This document shows positions 53,272-63,022 of a stretch of DNA of 64,000 bases, piece by piece (the first letter of the stretch is position 1; each line of letters starts with the position of its first letter). The notes under the pieces were generated by a model. The model worked only from the letters and a program-made list of their open reading frames with translations. It was not told the origin of the DNA and searched no databases. This stretch comes from CAYPPG01 sp964412555. Lineage in GTDB: Bacteria > Hinthialibacterota > Hinthialibacteria > Hinthialibacterales > Hinthialibacteraceae. The DNA lies in the NCBI GenBank assembly GCA_964412555.1, contig CAYPPG010000017.1, positions 1-64,000 of the forward strand, given 5' to 3'. The position numbers were made by a program, and so were the translations under genes.

Positions 53272-54968
53272 CTTTGTAGTTGTATCTTCTTCACATCCAC
53301 ATACTGCACGCCGATCGTTTGTCCCGCTGTACTGATCCCCGCTTCTAGGCGGCCTGGTCCTTTCGGCAACCGGATCGCCTTGAATAAACACGAGTCCGTT
53401 CCCTTTTCGAGATTTTGCCGCAAAAGGATGTCTCCATATTGGAAATAAGCCTCTCCCTTCTCTTTTACCGGCCGAAACCGTAATCGAACGCTGTACGGTG
53501 CTTCTTCGACCACTTTTACTTCCCAATATCCCAGAGATTGATTCCCCCATCCGGCCTGCGGTCCACGCCAATCTTGCCGGGTCAGAATGACCGGATTTTC
53601 ATAGCGGGTACCGATATAAATACGCGGCGGATCATACCCACGGGTGGAAGAGACATCGCGAAACCATTCCTCATAGCCTTTCCGCATTCGTTCGACGATC
53701 TCCGGATGCTGCTCGGCAATGTCGTTCTGCTCGGCCGGATCATTTTCCAAATCATACAGTTCTTTGCCGTTGACGAGTTTATACCGCTGTTCACGGGCTG
53801 CACAGGCGCGATACATCTCCGGCTCATCTCCACGGTGCCATTGGAAATAGAGAGTGCGTTCCGGCCATTCCTCGGATTCTCCTCTTAGATAAGGCATTAG
53901 GCTGATGCCATCCACTGGGTGATCCGAAGGATTTTCAACGCCACACGCTTCCAGCAGCGTGGGTGTGATATCGATATGTCCGGCGATTCGATCGATTTGC
54001 TTCCCTACTTCAAAATGCCCGGGCCAGCGGATAAAACAGGGCACTCGGATTCCTCCCTCATACACGGTTCCTTTGCGCCCCCGCATCCCGCAATTGTAGC
54101 GTTCCTGCTGCGGGCCATTATCGGTCAAAAAGATGACAATGGTATTCTTTTCCAGATCGAGTTTCTTCAAGGTATGCATCAAGCGCCCGACATTGTCATC
54201 GATATTGGTAACCATGCCGTAGATTCGCGCCGTTGTTTCATCCAGTCCCATTTGCCGGTACGGTTCGACGTAATAGTCTTCGATTTGGAGCGGAGTATGC
54301 GGTGCGTTTGTCGCCAGATAGCAGAAAAACGGGCGGTTTCGGTTGTTTTCGATAAAATCGACAGCGGCATCCGTAAAGATATCCGTGCAATAACCGCGAT
54401 GCATTTCCGCTTTTCCGTTCTGCTGCAAGATGGGATCAAAATAGCGGTTCCCCGGCGGATCGGAAGGCTGCCCGATTCCTCCTCCGTTGTGGACGAGTGC
54501 TTCGTGAAAGCCATTTTCGATCGGACGGAGGGGATAATTATCACCCAAGTGCCATTTCCCGAAAATCCCCGTCTGATATCCGGCAGAAGAGAGCATTTCG
54601 GCAACGGTCACTTCATCCGTATGCATCATCGCCCGCCCGAGATAGGTATCCACCACGCCGGTGCGGTAATTGTACCGGCCTGTCATTAAGCAAGATCGGG
54701 TGGGGGCACAAACAGGACAGACATAGAATTGAGTCAATTCCGTGCTTTCCCGGCACAACCGGTCCAAATTCGGTGTTCGAATTTTGTCATTGCCGTGGCA
54801 TCCTACATCCCCATATCCCTGATCATCGGTCATTATGAGAATCACGTTAGGACGGGAAGGTTTTTTGTACGCCTCTTCATTGATGCCATAAACCGCTTTT
54901 CCCCCCACCAATGTCGACGTGATGCTTCCTATAAACGTTCTGCGATTGAGTTTGTTCCTCTCTTTCAT
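53268..54968 (-). CDS. Cys-type sulfatase 3 with Tat signal
   Basis: The start at 54968 (MKERNKLNRRTFIGSITSTL) gives a twin-arginine signal. The core has RPNVILIMTDDQGYGDVGCH, CPVCAPTRSCLMTGRYNY (the CAPTR formylglycine site), GIFGKWHLGDNYPLRPIENG and FLTDNGPQQERYN. The 566-residue protein is longer than its two paralogues because of a C-terminal beta-rich module from about residue 450 (SVRLRFRPVKEKGEAYFQYG, IRLPKGPGRLEAGIS). It probably desulfates a polysaccharide outside the cytoplasm. It has no operon partners: its downstream neighbour is the orphan HicB gene on the opposite strand. Confidence 0.9.
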   Translation of the reverse strand: MKERNKLNRRTFIGSITSTLVGGKAVYGINEEAYKKPSRPNVILIMTDDQGYGDVGCHGNDKIRTPNLDRLCRESTELTQFYVCPVCAPTRSCLMTGRYNYRTGVVDTYLGRAMMHTDEVTVAEMLSSAGYQTGIFGKWHLGDNYPLRPIENGFHEALVHNGGGIGQPSDPPGNRYFDPILQQNGKAEMHRGYCTDIFTDAAVDFIENNRNRPFFCYLATNAPHTPLQIEDYYVEPYRQMGLDETTARIYGMVTNIDDNVGRLMHTLKKLDLEKNTIVIFLTDNGPQQERYNCGMRGRKGTVYEGGIRVPCFIRWPGHFEVGKQIDRIAGHIDITPTLLEACGVENPSDHPVDGISLMPYLRGESEEWPERTLYFQWHRGDEPEMYRACAAREQRYKLVNGKELYDLENDPAEQNDIAEQHPEIVERMRKGYEEWFRDVSSTRGYDPPRIYIGTRYENPVILTRQDWRGPQAGWGNQSLGYWEVKVVEEAPYSVRLRFRPVKEKGEAYFQYGDILLRQNLEKGTDSCLFKAIRLPKGPGRLEAGISTAGQTIGVQYVDVKKIQLQR

Positions 54969-55546
54969 ATCCCACAATCCTCTCTTTCCACGAATTTGAG
55001 TCACATATGCTGATTATCGCTGAAAACTTTTTTCACTTTCTGGTTGAAAAATATGTTTTGATATAGTATGATGGTGTTCAAATCAAACTATAATAAAATT
55101 CTGTACATTTGAAAAGATGAATCCGTGAAAAACACGGTTACTTTTGAAAACGGAGAAAAAAATCACCTCACAGAATCCCAGAATCCGTCATGGTCGTGGG
55201 GTATGCAACGAGTAGAACACGAATTGTTTCTTATAGTACATGCATAAAAGTTTGAGGGAAACAAAAAAATAAATTCTTTAAATGATAATGATAGGAAAAT
55301 AAAACTGTTCGTGTGGCCTTTCCTATGGGAGAAAACAAATTAAAATTCTCTCTTGTGTGTTTGTATTTTTCGAAAAATGAATGCATTATTCTGATATGTT
55401 TTTATGATTTAATTCTTTGGGCACGACAAATCAAACAAGGGGATTTGCCCGTAGGGAAGTGAAAATAGGAGTGGAACGAGAGTCTGTTCATTCCCCGAGA
55501 ATATGACCCCCCTTGATGTCACTTCCGTCGGAGCGATATAAGTGCA
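54969..55546. other. 578-nt AT-rich intergenic region
   Basis: This region lies between the sulfatase gene (-) and the DUF72 gene (+). A small hairpin is present at 55123-55137 (CCGTG, AAAAA loop, CACGG) in an A-rich context. I see no open frame with family features and no riboswitch I can name. It presumably contains two divergent promoters. Confidence 0.45.
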
Positions 55547-56326
55547 ATGAATACAAAGAAAAAAGCGACAATTTACATCGGGGCATCCGGTTGGTCCCAT
55601 GGATGGGAAAATTACTTTCCGGAATCACTGCCAAGTAACAAACGGTTGGAACATTACAGCCAAAATTTCCGAGCGGTCGAGGTAAACGGCACATTTTACC
55701 AATTGCCTCGCGGGGGTACCTGCAAACGATGGAACAAAGAGACAACGGATTCTTTTCTTTACACACTGAAATTGTCACGCTATATCAGCCACATCAAAAA
55801 GCTGGAAAACATCCACAGTGAACTGTATGAGTTCATGTCAAAAATGAAAGATTTAGGTCCTAAGTTCGGCGTTCTCCTTATCCAACTCCCCCCCAGCGTG
55901 GATATCAATCCGGAAAAGATTCGTTCCTTTTTTGCCGTGAAAGAAGAAACGGAAAACGACTTGAAAATGAATCCGGTCCGAACAGCCTTTGAAATGAGAC
56001 ATCGATCGTGGTTCGAGCCCAGTGAAGAACGGAAAAAGGTGTTACGGACATTTGAAGAACACAATGCGAATTACGTTTTCGCTCATTCAGGCCGATATCC
56101 GTATCCTGAAGACGAACCGATTACAACCGATTTCGTGTATCTTCGTTTTCATGGTCCTACCAAATTGTTCACGTCCAAATACGAAAAGCGCCATCTGGAA
56201 CCGTGGGTTCCCAAAATCAAGGATTGGAACAAACAAGGCCTCGATGTCTTTGTTTTCTTCAATAACGATCATCAAGGATATGCCTTGGAAAATACGAAAA
56301 TGATGAAAGCATTGGCTGGTGAGTAA
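55547..56326 (+). CDS. DUF72 (YecE-like) protein
   Basis: The 259-residue protein shows the DUF72 TIM-barrel pattern: TIYIGASGWSHGWENYFPES, LEHYSQNFRAVEVNGTFYQL, FLYTLKLSRYISHIKKL, VLLIQLPPSV, TAFEMRHRSWF, DFVYLRFHGP and VFVFFNNDHQGYALENTKMM. YecE-family proteins are cytoplasmic and of unknown function. Genomic links in other bacteria suggest a metabolic or repair role, which I cannot refine here. It ends 68 nt before the mechanosensitive channel gene. Confidence 0.9.
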   Translation: MNTKKKATIYIGASGWSHGWENYFPESLPSNKRLEHYSQNFRAVEVNGTFYQLPRGGTCKRWNKETTDSFLYTLKLSRYISHIKKLENIHSELYEFMSKMKDLGPKFGVLLIQLPPSVDINPEKIRSFFAVKEETENDLKMNPVRTAFEMRHRSWFEPSEERKKVLRTFEEHNANYVFAHSGRYPYPEDEPITTDFVYLRFHGPTKLFTSKYEKRHLEPWVPKIKDWNKQGLDVFVFFNNDHQGYALENTKMMKALAGE

Positions 56327-56394
56327 GAGGAAAAGCGGCAATCCTTGGTTTCGATATCGAAATTAACGATATCAATATCTCAAACAGGTTATAC

Positions 56395-57846
56395 ATGTTT
56401 CTAAAAACCATCTGCTTTCTCCTGCCCGGGATCCTATTTCTCAGTGGAAATATCTCATTGGCTGCTAGTGCGGAAGATATCCCGAGTGCTACGGCTGCTC
56501 TATCTTCCATTCCCTCCGTGACAGAAGCATCTCCTGAAATCGCTTCGGCCACTCTCGAGGCGGTTACCACCAAAGAAATCATGGATGTAGTCGACGATAG
56601 TGCCGAAGCATTGGTTACCGGTGTTTCTGAAGCCATCCAATCGACACGCCGATCCATTTTTGACCGCCTCGGAGGTTCTACTTCTTTTATCGCGCGCCAA
56701 GTGGATCGTCTCTTATCCATCATTGCCGCAGACCTTTTTGGCTGGCCGATATGGCTTTACGGATTTTCCTTTCTGATTATTTTTATCTCGTATCTTTTGC
56801 GCCAAAAGGCGGCTCAATGGATTCTTAACATTATTATTGCGATCACATCTCGTACCAAAACCAAGCTGGACGATGAATTGGTTGCCATATTCAAGGTCCT
56901 CATTCCTCCGTTGCGCATGGCAATTACCTTGATCGGCATTTATATCGCCGTTCAGGTCTTTTTTACCGGACATCCGCTGCATAAACCTCCTGTCTCGCTG
57001 CTCGATCAATTCCGCTTTTTGTTTCGGGGATTGTTTTATTTGATTATGCTCGGCAATATCGCCTGGGCTTTGTGCCGACTGGCCGACCTCGGTGTGGAAA
57101 TGCTTTCCCGTATTAGTGAGGAGCGGGAAACCGCACTTGACCAAACCTTTATTCCCATCGCCCGGCGATCGTTGAAAACCTTTATCATTATCATCGTCAC
57201 CTTACAAGGTCTGAATTATTTTGAATTTGGGACTATAGTCAACAGCTTACTTGCTGCAGCCGGGGTCTCGGGACTCGCGATTGGATTGGCCGCTCAAGAC
57301 ACAATCAAAAACTTTTTCGGCTCCATTGTGCTGCTCGTTGACCGTCCTTTCTCGGTCGGGGACTGGATTGTAGCGGGGGCAACGGAAGGGATCGTGGAAT
57401 CTGTGGGAATCCGCAGTACCAAAATCCGAACATTTGGCAAAACTCTGGTTACAATCCCCAATTCGCATATCGTGGATCGTGATATCGACAACATCAGCCG
57501 CCGGCGCGTCCGTCGGATTTCCTTTACGTTAGGCGTTTCCTATCAAAGCAAACCTGAACAATTAGAAGAACTGCTGCGCCGTATCCGCGATCTCCTCCGT
57601 TCCGACGAAGATGTCTGGCCAAACACGATTCTGGTTCGATTTACCGATTTTGGAGAAAGCTCCCTAAACATCTTTATCTATTATTTCTCCAAAACAACAG
57701 TATGGGATGAACACCTTGCCGTGCGCGAAAAAATCAATTTGCGAATCATGCAAATTGTCGAGGAACTCGGTCTCGAAATCGCGTTTCCGACACAAACCGT
57801 TTACCTTCGAAACGAGAATCCTCTTCCTGAAACAAAGGCGAAATGA
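56395..57846 (+). CDS. MscS-family mechanosensitive channel with signal peptide
   Basis: The 483-residue protein starts with a signal (MFLKTICFLLPGILFLSGNI) and an Ala/Ser-rich exported segment to about residue 105. Membrane helices follow (WPIWLYGFSFLIIFISYLL, MAITLIGIYIAVQVFF, GLFYLIMLGNIAWAL, TFIIIIVTLQGL). The pore-lining TM3 region is LLAAAGVSGLAIGLAAQDTI and KNFFGSIVLLVDRPFSVGDW. The cytoplasmic beta domain holds VESVGIRSTKIRTFGKTLVT and IPNSHIVDRDIDNISRRRVR. It would release solutes on osmotic down-shock. Its exported N-terminal segment makes it longer than E. coli MscS, closer to YnaI-size channels. Confidence 0.9.
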   Translation: MFLKTICFLLPGILFLSGNISLAASAEDIPSATAALSSIPSVTEASPEIASATLEAVTTKEIMDVVDDSAEALVTGVSEAIQSTRRSIFDRLGGSTSFIARQVDRLLSIIAADLFGWPIWLYGFSFLIIFISYLLRQKAAQWILNIIIAITSRTKTKLDDELVAIFKVLIPPLRMAITLIGIYIAVQVFFTGHPLHKPPVSLLDQFRFLFRGLFYLIMLGNIAWALCRLADLGVEMLSRISEERETALDQTFIPIARRSLKTFIIIIVTLQGLNYFEFGTIVNSLLAAAGVSGLAIGLAAQDTIKNFFGSIVLLVDRPFSVGDWIVAGATEGIVESVGIRSTKIRTFGKTLVTIPNSHIVDRDIDNISRRRVRRISFTLGVSYQSKPEQLEELLRRIRDLLRSDEDVWPNTILVRFTDFGESSLNIFIYYFSKTTVWDEHLAVREKINLRIMQIVEELGLEIAFPTQTVYLRNENPLPETKAK

Positions 57847-58002
57847 TTCGATCTTTCGCCTGATATCTCATCATAGAATCATTATAAAATAGTTGACAAA
57901 CTGTCTTAATTCATTAAAAATATGGGAAAATCTCTTTCCCCATTTTCATGTTACCGGTATCGGGGGCCAGATTTTCCTGTAAATGAATTAGGAATCATCA
58001 CC

Positions 58003-59424
58003 ATGGCTATCAATCAACAGATCAAAGATGCTTTACTGGAAATCTTTGATGAGGATGACCTTCGCAAACTGGAGGACGATCTGGAATCCGATGGTGTTGA
58101 TAATCTTACCGAAAAACAGAAAAAACAATACAACATTATTGAAAAAATCCTCCAGCGCGTTGGAAAAGGGGAAGATGTTCGCGAAGTATTGCGCCAAACC
58201 ATTCATGAAAAGATTCAATCCGCGTACCAAGACAAGGAAGTATTCTCTCAACGAGATTTTCATCAACAGGCGAAAAATAAAAGGAAAGAATTAATTGATA
58301 TACTCAATAACATCGATGACCATATCCATGGCAAGAGCATCCCGGAAGTGACTGCATTTTTTTCCAGTTTGATGGACATCATTAGCCAACTCTGCGTATT
58401 AAAAACTGACGGGATTATCGTCGTGTCGACCCGGCTTTTTTATTTTTTCAAGTATGATGATCCCAGTCATGTGCCGCCAGCCTTCAAGCAAGAGATCAAT
58501 TTGATCTTTGCACCGGAAGAGATCACTGCTTTCCAAATGAAATTGCCCCTTATGGAAGATACCGATCCATTCAAGCGGTTGTTTGTCACGATCATTGATC
58601 AGGCCTATGATATGTCTCGGTTCAACGAATTGAGCGGTCAGCTCTTGATTTTCATGACCCAATATTTCATTGATCGGCTTAAGAAGGAAGGGCACCACGA
58701 TGAAGTGAAAGTGTTGGAATACAATCAACGATATGTGCGTTCAAAAGCCGGAATGGAGAAGGCGGTTGAAGAACTGCGTGACATCGAAGTCCTGATCAAT
58801 CAACATTTGGCAAAGAATCCCATCCTGAATGAGTTTCCCAAATATTTGCGGGCACTGATCCAGATCAAGATTGGGTTGATCGATGCTCAATACGCTCCTA
58901 AAATTTTGAAATCCATTAAATTAAAAAGTGGAGAGTATTCGAAAGTCCGCAAAAACGTCGCGCTGGATTTTGTCAAACTTCCCGAAACGCAACATACGCT
59001 GCATCTTCGTCACGGCATTGTTTTAAATCTACAAAAAGATGTTTTGGCATATGCAATGAAATTGTTGGAAGAAGAATTTCAATCGGTGGAAGAAGAATTG
59101 AAACGTTTGATGGAAGATATTGAAACCGCTTCCGAAAAATTGGATCCTTCTTCGCCGGATTATCAACAAAAATTGGAAAAGAAAGGGAAACTCCAAAAAA
59201 AACTGGAAGAAACCCGTAAGGAAATGGATGTTGTCCGGAGCCAATTCCGGTTAGTGGACATCCAACATAAATTAGTACAGCGTGCTATCAAACGCTACAG
59301 AGAACGTGAGGGGCAGACAAAGGTTGAAATTCAATCACCGGTCAAAAAAATATCTTCTTCTCCATCGTTGCCCATCAAAAAAACAGCTCCAAACCGCATG
59401 TTTACGGCCAAAAAGCGGAAATAG
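58003..59424 (+). CDS. Uncharacterised coiled-coil protein
   Basis: ATG 58003 (MAINQQIKDALLEIFDEDDL) has AGGA 9 nt upstream and is preferred to the in-frame ATG at 57922. I recognise no family. The 473-residue product is cytoplasmic by composition and rich in Lys and Glu. A predicted coiled coil spans about residues 345-445 (EEEFQSVEEELKRLMEDIET, KLEKKGKLQKKLEETRKEMD). A basic, Ser-rich tail follows (KKISSSPSLPIKKTAPNRMF). It stands 50 nt before a Tat oxidoreductase gene, with which it shares no obvious link. Confidence 0.6.
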   Translation: MAINQQIKDALLEIFDEDDLRKLEDDLESDGVDNLTEKQKKQYNIIEKILQRVGKGEDVREVLRQTIHEKIQSAYQDKEVFSQRDFHQQAKNKRKELIDILNNIDDHIHGKSIPEVTAFFSSLMDIISQLCVLKTDGIIVVSTRLFYFFKYDDPSHVPPAFKQEINLIFAPEEITAFQMKLPLMEDTDPFKRLFVTIIDQAYDMSRFNELSGQLLIFMTQYFIDRLKKEGHHDEVKVLEYNQRYVRSKAGMEKAVEELRDIEVLINQHLAKNPILNEFPKYLRALIQIKIGLIDAQYAPKILKSIKLKSGEYSKVRKNVALDFVKLPETQHTLHLRHGIVLNLQKDVLAYAMKLLEEEFQSVEEELKRLMEDIETASEKLDPSSPDYQQKLEKKGKLQKKLEETRKEMDVVRSQFRLVDIQHKLVQRAIKRYREREGQTKVEIQSPVKKISSSPSLPIKKTAPNRMFTAKKRK

Positions 59425-59474
59425 CGACAGTATCGATATATAAGTGATTAATGACGAAAGGACATTAAAAGACT

Positions 59475-60836
59475 ATGCACTCAAAACATTCACAATCCCA
59501 AAAGCGAATTCACTCGATTTCACGACGAACGTTTTTAAGCACGGCGACTGCAGTGACCTTTACCGGACCGGCTATCGTTCGCGGGAAGAATCTCAACGAC
59601 CGTCTCAACATTGCCGGCATCGGTGTCGGGGGACGGGGAAGAGGGAACCTGCGTTCTGTCGGTTCCGAAAATGTCGTGGCCTTATGCGATGTCAGCGAAG
59701 TCAGTCTCGATGGGGCGGCGGAAGATCATCCCAAGGCAAAAAAAATTCGAGATTTTCGGACACTCTATGATCATACGGAAATATTCGATGCCGTGGTGGT
59801 CAGTACGTGCGAACATACGCATGCTTTTGCCACCCTTCCGGCACTTCAACACGGTAAGCATGTGTATTGTGAAAAGCCTTTGACATACAACATCTGGGAA
59901 GCACGCATCATTCGTGAAGCCGCGAATGAGGCGAAAGTAGCGACCCAGATGGGAACCCAGATTCACGCAGGGAACAATTACCGCCGTGTTGTCGAATTGA
60001 TCCAATCCGGCTCCATCGGTCCGGTGCGGGAAGTGCATGTTTGGGTTTCGCGCGCTTGGGGGTGGCATGAGTCGGAAGAGGCATGCAAAAAGGCGAATGA
60101 TATCGTTTGCGTTCAAGAGCGCCCAAAAACAGCGGATCCAATTCCTCCTGGCTTGAACTGGGATTTGTGGATAGGCCCCGCCCCAATGCGCCCCTTCAAC
60201 AATGTCTATTTCCCTGGACCCAAATGGTACCGCTGGTGGGATTTCGGGAACGGCACCATGTCCGATCTTGGCAGTCATTGGATAGACCTGCCTTTCTGGG
60301 CACTGAAACTTGATTATCCACTGACGATCGAAGCGGATGGGCCTCCGGTGAATCAAGAAATCGCTCCTGCTTCAATGCATGTAACATACACGTATGGCCA
60401 ACGAGGCGATATGCCGCCGGTTGAACTCACGTGGTATCAAGGAACCCATAAACCCGCAATCTGGAAAGAAGGAAAAATTCCTCAATGGGGGAACGGTGTG
60501 TTGTTCATCGGAGATAATGGCATGGTGCTCGCCGACTATGGAAAACATACGTTGCTGCCCGAAGAGAAATTTAAAGATTTCGAGCGTCCCGAGCCATTCA
60601 TTCAACCATCATTGGGGCATCATGCGGAGTGGATTCATGCTTGCAAGACCGGCGCGCCAACGACCTGTAATTTCGAATATGCCGGATGGTTGACGGAAGC
60701 CAATCATTTAGGAAATGTGGCGTACCGCTTAGGGAAGAAACTGGAGTGGGATCCGGAAAAATTGGAAGCGACGAATGCGCCGGAAGCGGCTCCCTATATT
60801 CAACGGGAATATCGGGATGGTTGGAAGCTGATTTGA
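59475..60836 (+). CDS. Tat-exported Gfo/Idh/MocA oxidoreductase
   Basis: The 453-residue protein carries a Tat signal (SISRRTFLSTATAVTFTGPA). The cofactor turn NIAGIGVGGRGRGNL and an intact EKP motif (GKHVYCEKPLTYN) follow. WWDFGNGTMSDLGSHWIDLP places the active-site His in the C-terminal domain. Long insertions such as VSRAWGWHESEEACKKANDI are typical of the secreted Planctomycete-like subgroup. AAAGGA lies 12 nt before the ATG. It is the fifth Gfo/Idh member in the window; no sugar genes are directly beside it, except the GHMP kinase 190 nt downstream on the opposite strand. Confidence 0.88.
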   Translation: MHSKHSQSQKRIHSISRRTFLSTATAVTFTGPAIVRGKNLNDRLNIAGIGVGGRGRGNLRSVGSENVVALCDVSEVSLDGAAEDHPKAKKIRDFRTLYDHTEIFDAVVVSTCEHTHAFATLPALQHGKHVYCEKPLTYNIWEARIIREAANEAKVATQMGTQIHAGNNYRRVVELIQSGSIGPVREVHVWVSRAWGWHESEEACKKANDIVCVQERPKTADPIPPGLNWDLWIGPAPMRPFNNVYFPGPKWYRWWDFGNGTMSDLGSHWIDLPFWALKLDYPLTIEADGPPVNQEIAPASMHVTYTYGQRGDMPPVELTWYQGTHKPAIWKEGKIPQWGNGVLFIGDNGMVLADYGKHTLLPEEKFKDFERPEPFIQPSLGHHAEWIHACKTGAPTTCNFEYAGWLTEANHLGNVAYRLGKKLEWDPEKLEATNAPEAAPYIQREYRDGWKLI

Positions 60837-60854
60837 TGAGATAAATTTTTCTGT

Positions 60855-60950
60855 CACCCTTTCAGGGTGAAATTGACGGTTATTTATTATTTCCAGGGGC
60901 GATGCCCACTGGCTAGCATCTTTAACCCCCTTGGGGTAAATCACTGACGC
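60855..60950. repeat. Compound hairpin region between convergent genes
   Basis: CACCCTTTCAGGGTG (60855-60869) is a compact hairpin. CCAGGGGCGATGCCCACTGG (about 60892-60911) and TTTAACCCCCTTGGGGTAAA (about 60920-60939) form two further stems. This three-hairpin order resembles dispersed repeats seen between genes in related genomes. It lies in the 191-nt gap between two convergent genes and may end transcription from both sides. Confidence 0.55.
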
Positions 60951-61027
60951 TTGCCTTTGGTACCCAGTTTATATGTCTAGTGCTGTCTGGCGGCTTGTTC
61001 CTGGTACCTAGGTATGGATTTTTTAGT

Positions 61028-62098
61028 TCAATGAATTACTGACCACGTTTCCGAACCGAAAAAGTCGATGTTGAAATCAATGATCATCGCTCCTGCTTTT
61101 TCCAACGCCTGCCGGACACGATGTTCACTTTCCGGACGGCAATAAAACAATACGCATCCACCGCCCCCCGCGCCACATGCTTTACCGCCGATGGCACCAT
61201 TCTCCATCGCCGCCGCGAATATTTGTTCGATCATGTCATTGGTGACGGAGGGATGCAATCGTTTCTGACATTTCCAATTCTGGGTTAGCAGTTCTGCAAA
61301 AGTTTTCATGTCCTCATCAAGAAGAGCGTCTTTCATCGCAGAGGCAATGGCTTTCATTTCTTCGATTGCCCCGACGGTATTGGGATCGTATCCTTCGAAC
61401 CGCTCTTTGACTCGCGCGTGCACTTCTCCGGAAAGCCGGGATTGGCCGGTATAGCAAAGAACCAAATTCTTTTCCAATTCGAGAATAACATTGCGCGAGA
61501 CATTCAACCGTGAAGACCGCACCTCTTCGCCGCGAAATTCCAGAAACGAAATCGATCCGGTGGCGCTGGCATAATGATCCTGCTTCCCACCGAGAATGCC
61601 CAGCTCCTCCCGTTCGATACGACTGGCTTCTTCGGCCAGTTCATAGGCGAGCATATGACGGTCGGCATAGCGGTTCAACGCCGCCAACAATGCCACCCCC
61701 ATTGACGCCGAGGTACCCAAGCCGCTGCCTGGAGGAGCGATGGATTGTGTGATCAATGTAAATCCCTGCTCCACCCCCAATTGCCGAACCGCCGCCTTCA
61801 CGAGGTCGATATTCCCGTCGTATTCCAATTCACGGATATTTTGAGCCTGCACGTACAGATCGAAATCGCTGGAATAGAGGGTAATGCCCTTTTGATCCAC
61901 TACCCCCCGTTCCTGCAAATGCGGATCGTCATTGGTTTGCAGCATCGCTCCGTCGCTGATGGTTACGAACGAATAAATATTGATCGCTGCATTCACCACA
62001 AATCCCGGTGAACTGAGGCAGAAGTCGGATACATCGGTCCACCCTCCGGCAAAATCAACCCGAACCGGTGCGCGCGAACGAATGATTTTTTCTGTCAT
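61028..62098 (-). CDS. GHMP sugar kinase (heptose/fucose kinase-like)
   Basis: The start at 62098 (MTEKIIRSRAPVRVDFAGGW) has AAAAGGAGAAAGG upstream and replaces the in-frame ATG at 62131. The 356-residue protein begins with the substrate motif RSRAPVRVDFAGGWTDVSDF. It has the GHMP ATP loop APPGSGLGTSASMGVALLAA at about residues 110-130, and motif 3 GAIGGKACGAGGGGCVLFYC near the end. Its closest recognisable relatives are D-glycero-D-manno-heptose-7-phosphate kinase (HddA) and fucokinase-type enzymes. It phosphorylates a sugar in the cytoplasm, perhaps for nucleotide-sugar synthesis. The exact sugar is undecided. Confidence 0.85.
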   Translation of the reverse strand: MTEKIIRSRAPVRVDFAGGWTDVSDFCLSSPGFVVNAAINIYSFVTISDGAMLQTNDDPHLQERGVVDQKGITLYSSDFDLYVQAQNIRELEYDGNIDLVKAAVRQLGVEQGFTLITQSIAPPGSGLGTSASMGVALLAALNRYADRHMLAYELAEEASRIEREELGILGGKQDHYASATGSISFLEFRGEEVRSSRLNVSRNVILELEKNLVLCYTGQSRLSGEVHARVKERFEGYDPNTVGAIEEMKAIASAMKDALLDEDMKTFAELLTQNWKCQKRLHPSVTNDMIEQIFAAAMENGAIGGKACGAGGGGCVLFYCRPESEHRVRQALEKAGAMIIDFNIDFFGSETWSVIH

Positions 62099-62176
62099 TG
62101 AGACTACCTTTCTCCTTTTAGCAAAATCCACAAATCATGTCAAATCTTTATTTTTACGGATAATCATATACACGGT

Positions 62177-62380
62177 TCATATTTCAACTATGATTTCTTT
62201 AGAATTTGTTTTTATATGCACTTCGGCATCTTCTTCTATCATGAGTTTGTACGCATCTTGAATATTTTCTTCCAATTCACTTAACGTTTCACCTTGACTG
62301 AAAACTCCGGGCACCTCTTTTAATTTCCCTATATACCACCCATCATCTATCCAATACTCTAAAGTAAATTGCTTGAACAT
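62177..62380 (-). CDS. Short HicB-like antitoxin, orphan
   Basis: The 67-residue protein has the core HicB (UPF0150) fold: FTLEYWIDDGWYIGKLKEVP, GVFSQGETLSELEENIQDAY, KLMIEE. It lacks a C-terminal DNA-binding extension. Its TGA overlaps an ATG (62178-62180) in the ATGA style common in hicBA-type operons, but that frame ends after eight codons (MNRVYDYP). The usual partner toxin is therefore absent, and what remains may be a stump. No toxin lies upstream either. Confidence 0.75.
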   Translation of the reverse strand: MFKQFTLEYWIDDGWYIGKLKEVPGVFSQGETLSELEENIQDAYKLMIEEDAEVHIKTNSKEIIVEI

Positions 62381-62437
62381 TGCTATATCACAATTTTTCT
62401 AGTATAAGATTCTACTGTTATTGTATTACTAGTATAT

Positions 62438-63019
62438 TCATACCTGAATCTTTGTTCCCAAAATTTCCAAAAACTTCGCCAACCATTCCGGATGTGCCGG
62501 CCAGGCGGGGGCGGTGACTAATTTTCCGTCTACGTGCGCTTGATCTACGGGGACATCCACCCAGTTTCCTCCTGCGCTTTTCACTTCCGGTCCGACCGCC
62601 GGATAGCCGGTGCAGGATTTCCCCTGCAATGCATCCGCAGCAGCCAGCAACTGCAAACCGTGACAAATCGCCGCAATCGGTTTGTTCGATTCCGCGAAGT
62701 GCTTAACGGCTTGGATCACTACATCGTTAAGGCGAATGTATTCCGGCGCCCGGCCTCCAGGGATGACCAAGGCATCATAGTCCTCTACGGCGATCTCTGA
62801 AAACGTGGCATTCAACGAAAAATTATGCCCCGGCTTTTCACTATACGTTTGATCTCCTTCAAAGTCATGCACAGCCGTTCGCACCGATTCGCCCTTTTTC
62901 TTATCGGCGCAAACCGCGTGGACGGTGTGTCCAACCATCTGCAAAGCCTGAAATGGAACCATCACTTCATAATCTTCCACAAAATCACCAACAATCATCA
63001 ATATTTTTTTCGCACTCAT
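62438..63019 (-). CDS. DJ-1/PfpI family protein
   Basis: The 193-residue protein shows ILMIVGDFVEDYEVMVPFQA, LVIPGGRAPEYIRLNDVVIQ and PIAAICHGLQLLAAADALQG, in which the Cys of AICHG is the nucleophile elbow, with Glu at about residue 15. DJ-1/PfpI proteins act as glyoxalase-type or deglycase enzymes, chaperones or proteases. The YhbO/YajL-like layout favours protection from reactive carbonyls. It lies 3 nt downstream of the DUF502 gene, so they are one operon. Confidence 0.88.
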   Translation of the reverse strand: MSAKKILMIVGDFVEDYEVMVPFQALQMVGHTVHAVCADKKKGESVRTAVHDFEGDQTYSEKPGHNFSLNATFSEIAVEDYDALVIPGGRAPEYIRLNDVVIQAVKHFAESNKPIAAICHGLQLLAAADALQGKSCTGYPAVGPEVKSAGGNWVDVPVDQAHVDGKLVTAPAWPAHPEWLAKFLEILGTKIQV

Positions 63020-63022
63020 TGT

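Noticed and set aside
53919..54689. A 256-codon plus-strand frame inside the third sulfatase gene
   Set aside because: It is the mirror of conserved sulfatase sequence; the codon pattern of the sulfatase explains the open frame.
55005..55546. A riboswitch or small RNA upstream of the DUF72 gene
   Set aside because: Only one small hairpin is visible, and no known riboswitch consensus could be matched by eye.
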